From Cynocephalus volans (lineage: Eukaryota; Chordata; Mammalia; Dermoptera; Cynocephalidae): a DNA stretch of 64,000 nt. Under the pieces are notes generated by a model. It had not been told where the DNA came from. It did not search any database and was given only the letters and a program-made list of their open reading frames with translations. Numbering within the stretch: the stretch's first letter is position 1; the number at the start of each line of letters is the position of its first letter. This document shows, in pieces, positions 32,331 through 64,000 of the stretch. The translations under genes were made by a program, and so were the position numbers. The stretch is taken from assembly GCF_027409185.1 (NCBI RefSeq), contig NC_084463.1:163657869-163721868 (forward strand), written 5' to 3'.

Positions 32331-34349
32331 GGCACAGAACTTCAAAAACCACTGGAATTTCCTGAGTGAAAGGGGTGAGAAGAGCTTCTTTTGTTATTCA
32401 TGTGTCCTACCCCACCATATCTGTTAATGAGGTGACTCCCGAAGGGTGGGGCTGCTAGCTGACAAATCGACCACGTGATTAGAGGGTTGGAACTTTCGGC
32501 CCCACCCCTGACCTCCACAAGGAGGAGCCGCGGAGGGTGAGTTCAGTCACTAATGGCCACTGATTTACTCAATTATGCCTACATGGTGGGACCTCCATAG
32601 ATACCCTAAACAACAGGGCACCGAGAGCCTCGGGTGGGTGAAGACACACAGGTCCAGGGAGGGTGTCTCTCTGGTTTCACTCCCAGGCCAGCACTGCTCC
32701 CTAAGCCGGGGCCCAGGACACCCACAAATGGGGACTGCCAGGCTGCTGTGAAGACTCGGCTACCCAGAGGGCCCTGTCAGCCCTTTCTCTCTGTGTGCTG
32801 GCACCCATACATAGTGGACAACCGGCTTACAGAATGCTGGCAATGCCACCTGTCTGAACCCTGGGGATGTTCTGGTGGTACCAGCAACAGAACATTTGCA
32901 TCTGAGGCTCAGTGCCCTTTTGTGGGACCTCTTGGGGACCCACCTTGTAGTTATTTCTGTCTCTCCCTTTGTGAACTGCTTCTGTGAGCCCAGCCCCCAT
33001 CTACAACAGGCTCCACATAAAGCCGGTGGAAATGCTTAGTGGTGAAGGAGCCCAGGAGATCCCATTTGAAGATGTGACATCCTGGTATGATGAGTATTTT
33101 AAGTCAAAGGCCCTTAGAGGACAGCAGATGCTGGAAGAGCCTCTTCCCTTATCCGCCAAGAGCCTAGACCGAGAACGATCGCTTCCATCTGGATGCAGGA
33201 AGATGACTGAGGAACGTAGCCTCACCTGAACCAACCTTTTTTACAAAGGAATGTCTGTCTCTTGGGCTCATTTAAACGCTCAAGAAAATCATTCACAGGT
33301 TGTTTTGTTTTCCTGGCCCATTCATTTTCCCTATTAATCACTTGTTGCCCCTCAAAAGAATCACCCACAGTCCACAGCCCACCTCCTTCTGTCCCCCAGT
33401 CCTCTGTCACTCTCCAAAGTACAGCATGAAGCTGCTTCCCTTGTCTGCCTGAAGCCTGGACCTGCCAAAGAAGACAGTTCCCTCTGGTCCTTTCCCTGAG
33501 TTTTCAGTAACTTAACTCATATCACAGGAGGAAACTGCAGTCTGTCAACGCAGACTTTTCACAGACCATTGTCTTCTGTTTTGGTTCCATTTAGTAGTTT
33601 AAAGAGAATAATTTACTAGTCATTGTCTGCTCTGTGGGCCAAAAAGACTCTGTCCCAGGCCACTATATGTTCCCAGATCCACTGGGCCCCCTTCCCTAAA
33701 AATCGTTTACTCCTACACCCCCCATTTTCCCTTCCCATATGTACCACACGGGGTGGGTAATCACTCTCCTATAATTTTCCCCCATGCATATATCTAAAAC
33801 TTGTTATTCCCTTTCTCCTATTAATCTGTCTCATTACCAGTTGATTTGCAGCAAAACTTCAGAGGCTAAAAAGGAAAGTTCTTCCTGTGGCCCCAAAAGT
33901 GGCAACTGCATTCCATTCGGACCTTTGTGAGTTTGTACCCAACATGAAGACAATTCTTCAGTTGCAATAAAGACGATTCACCGGGGATCTGCCATTTTTG
34001 CAGAGAGCTGCAGGCATTTATTATTTACTTTTGTCAACATAAAAATACTTTTTTTAGGTTTTAAAATGCATGCTCCTTGTTTAAAAAAAACAAATTTGCA
34101 CCTGTGGGGACATCCTGTGATATCTTTCTACCCCCCTGGATAACCACACTTTTGCCTTCCAGAGCTGTATCATCTTTTAAATATTTTGACTGATGGGCTC
34201 AATGATTGTATTGTTATTTTAATTTGCATTTCTTTGTATGCTAACATTCCAAGCATTCCTCCTTGATATTTCTTTTGTGAATTTACCGTTTAAGTCTTTT
34301 GTCCCTTTCCTAACTGTGTACAATTTAATCTTTTTCTTAGTGACTTTTA
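32331..34349. other. Intergenic, mostly unrecognised
   Basis: No gene supported. The segment 34180-34345 ('AATTTGCATTTCTTTGTATGCTAAC', 'TTTTGTGAATTTACCG') may be a diverged L1 3' piece. Nothing else identified. Confidence 0.4.
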
Positions 34350-34557
34350 AGGGCTCTGGAAGGGGCAGAATTTTGCCTCTCATGCCCTTTAGCTCTGGTG
34401 TTATGGCCATGGTTATGTTACCTGAGATGGCAAAGGGGATTTTGCAGATGTAATTAGGTTATTAATAAGCTGGTTTTAAAATAGGGAGATTATCGTGGAT
34501 TATTGATAGGCCCAATGTAATCACATGAGCCCTAAAAAGCAAAGATCTTTGGACAAA
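34350..34557 (+). mobile_element. MLT1-type LTR, left part
   Basis: 'TGAGATGGCAAAGGGGATTTTGCAGATGTAATTAGG', 'GGGAGATTATCGTGGATTATTGATAGGCCCAATGTAATCAC' is an MLT1-like block. It is cut at about 34557 by an L1 piece and resumes near 34690. Confidence 0.7.
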
Positions 34558-34689
34558 GGCTTCATTTCAATAAACCTGGCAAGGATTTCTTGGGTATAAC
34601 ACCAAAGGCACAGGCAACAAAAACAGACAAATTGGACCTCGTGAAAATTAAAATTTGTGCATCAAGATAATATCAACAGAGTAAAAAAG
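34558..34689 (+). repeat. Internal L1 ORF2 fragment nested in an LTR
   Basis: About 130 bp matching the 3' part of L1 ORF2 ('CCAAAGGCACAGGCAACAAAAAC', 'GACAAATTGGACCTCGTGAAAATTAAA', 'ATATCAACAGAGTAAAAAAG'). It lacks both the L1 3' UTR and a poly(A) tail. Confidence 0.7.
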
Positions 34690-34978
34690 TAATCCTCAGG
34701 AGCTGAGAACAACCCCAGACCAACATCCAGCAAGAAAACGTGGACTTCAGTCCTAGCCCCACGGAAATGAATTCTGCCAACATCCTGGATGAGGCCATGG
34801 TCTCCAAGTAAGATCTCAGGCCAGCTGACACCTTACATTGGCCTTGTGAGGCCCTGAGACAGGAACCCAGTGGAACCGCTGGACTTCTGACCTTCAAGAC
34901 TGAGAGATAATAAATAGGAGTTGTTTTATGTCAAGCTTGTGGTAATTTGTCACTGCAGCAGTAGAAAACGAATACAAG
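34690..34978 (+). mobile_element. MLT1-type LTR, right part
   Basis: Completes the LTR: 'GAATTCTGCCAACATCCTGG', 'GGACTTCTGACCTTCAAGACTGAGAGATAATAAATAGGAG' (with AATAAA), and the end 'TGTGGTAATTTGTCACTGCAGCAGTAGAAAACGAATACA'. Confidence 0.75.
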
Positions 34979-35369
34979 CTCTGTACGTATTAATGTTGAA
35001 AACACTTTATATATATATCGTAAATATTTTTCAAGTGTCATTTGTGTTTTTAAACTTTACTCTTAATTATACTTAATTTTCCTAATTTTATTATCCAAGG
35101 GTAAACTAAAGTTCTATTTTGGGGGTGTCCTTTGTGGTCACCCCCAGGTACCCAACACTCACATGCATCAGAATCACCCAGAATGCTTGCCGGAACACAG
35201 GTTCCTGGGCCCTGCCTCCAGAGTTTCTTATTTAGCAGACCTGGGAGGGCCCAGGTCCCATGTGATGATGCTGAAGCTTCCGTCCCAGGACCTTTGAGAA
35301 TGCATCCCTTCTCCAACCTAGGAAGGTCCTGAAAGCCCCAGGGTGGAAGGAAGCTGAGCCCCGCCCAGG

Positions 35370-35562
35370 ATGGGCGTGACCAGATGAAGCTCCGCCCACG
35401 GGCATGGCACCTCCGTTCTCATTGGCTGGTAGTGTAGCGTCAGGGCGCTGTCCGCTCCTCCTCCCGGACACGACGGGCGGGGCCGCTGCGCCTGCGCAGT
35501 GGGGTTCTGAGCTCGCGAATCTTGCGCTCTGTGGAGGGTCGGGTCCTCCCGCCGGCGACCGG
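35370..35562 (+). promoter_or_regulatory. TPCN2: TPCN2 CpG-island promoter and 5' UTR
   Basis: TATA-less CpG-rich promoter. It has an ATTGG (inverted CCAAT) box at 35421-35425, a GC box GGGCGGGGCC at 35475-35484 and an NRF1-like GCGCCTGCGCAGT at 35488-35500. High CpG density continues through exon 1 to about 36000. Transcription probably starts near 35500-35540. The start site itself cannot be fixed from sequence. Confidence 0.7.
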
Positions 35563-63124
<27,562 letters not shown>

Positions 63125-64000
63125 GTGAGTCCTCCTTGGGGTGGGACTGGTGACGGGGAGCTGGGGGGTGCTTGTGAGCAGTGCTCTGGAGGCTGGCGGG
63201 GCTGGCTCACTGCTATAGAAGGAGGGTGCCTGGGTTAGGGCCGCTGCAGGTTATTGAGGGAAGTTCAAGGTCAGGGCAGGAAGCCAGAGCTCCCTTTGTT
63301 CCAGAGAGAGGTCCTTGGGGCTGGGGTGGCTGGTGGCCCCCCTGGCCACGCTTCCCATGCCAGAGACTCTCTTGGTGACTTTAAATCCCTCATGCTTTCT
63401 GAGTCATGGGCCACATTGAGAGATTAATGAAAAAAGACTCAAGAGGAACGAGATTTCACCTCCCAGGGACCCCAAAGCACACAGGAGCCCCAGGATGAGG
63501 TTTTGGCCATTGCTCCTTAGAATTCATGACCACGTTTGCTGAGCAAACACTTGATGTGACCCTGGCCCCGTTCCTAGGGCCCAACTTCCCGCTGAGGAGC
63601 TGGTTGGCTCTGCTGAGTGTCTGAGCTTGGGCAGGAGAGGCCCCTGGCCGGGCAGTCCCTGTCAAGGTGACAGTGGGCACGGCTGCAGAAAGCCTGCTGC
63701 CACTGATGCCTTTTGTGAAGGGGAGGGTGGGGAGCACTGTGGTGGGGAGGAGGTCCCCAGGGAGCCCCGCAGAGCTCCGGCCTATGCTGCCTGCGCCTGC
63801 GCGACTCTGCAGATGCTGTGAGAGACCCTTGCGCAGGTGCCGCCTCCTGGACTGGACCCTTGACTTGCACAGCAGGGGATGTCGAGGCCCAGAAAGGGGC
63901 CTGGGTTAGCCCTGCCCGCTGGGGTGTGTTAAGGAGGGGTCTAGGCATGGGCTGCAGTCTGTCTTCCGAGTGTGGCCACCAGGTGCCCAGTTGTGCCCTC
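63125..64000 (+). other. TPCN2: TPCN2 intron 19, incomplete
   Basis: The next expected residues (a VYYVFA-type IIS5 segment) are not found before 64000, so the intron continues past the window. No repeat or exon recognised here. Confidence 0.75.

Noticed and set aside
63125-64000. Search for TPCN2 exon 20
   Set aside because: No splice-bounded sequence encoding the expected IIS5 residues was found before the window ends.

Overview
This window is mammalian nuclear DNA. It has spliced genes with long introns, CpG-island promoters and many interspersed repeats (tRNA-derived SINEs, MIR, L1, L2, MaLR/ERVL, MER5A, MER2). The gene pair MRGPRF (minus) then TPCN2 (plus) is the known 11q13-type arrangement of placental mammals. 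I saw no Alu, B1/B2, CAN or ruminant SINE. The lineage-specific SINEs are mono- and dimeric units resembling tRNA-Ile (one monomer starts with GGCCAGTTAGCTCAGTTGG). This fits the CYN SINEs of colugos (Dermoptera) best. A rhinolophoid bat or another lineage with similar SINEs cannot be excluded from sequence alone.

Layout. Bases 1-5.2 kb are intergenic, with an MLT1 LTR and a young dimeric SINE. Bases 5.4-12.1 kb hold MRGPRF on the minus strand: 3' UTR, main coding exon (6352-7335), a 2.9-kb intron, a 16-codon coding exon (10279-10326) and a CpG-island promoter near 11.5-12.1 kb. Bases 12-35 kb are intergenic. This stretch is GC-rich and mostly unique to about 15.2 kb, then a dense repeat graveyard: MLT1-type LTRs, L1 fragments, a solo LTR, a VNTR-bearing L1-derived composite, an ERVL pol fossil, MER5A and MER2. 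Bases 35.4-64 kb hold TPCN2 on the plus strand, from promoter and exon 1 to the end of coding exon 19. The gene runs off the right edge.

Genes. MRGPRF is an intact 343-residue orphan Mas-related GPCR. TPCN2 is the endolysosomal two-pore cation channel. Nineteen exons with conserved splice sites join in frame to give the first 588 residues (about three quarters of the protein), from the lysosomal di-leucine signal to the start of the domain II pore module. The two genes are neighbours but have no known functional link.

No novel multi-gene system is visible. The best leads are a one-codon shortening of the TPCN2 IS6 helix, the VNTR/L1 composite at 19.5-20.4 kb, a GC-AG intron in MRGPRF and a NAGNAG acceptor in TPCN2. 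Comparisons with human TPC2 and MRGPRF, and repeat family names, come from memory of those families and not from a search.
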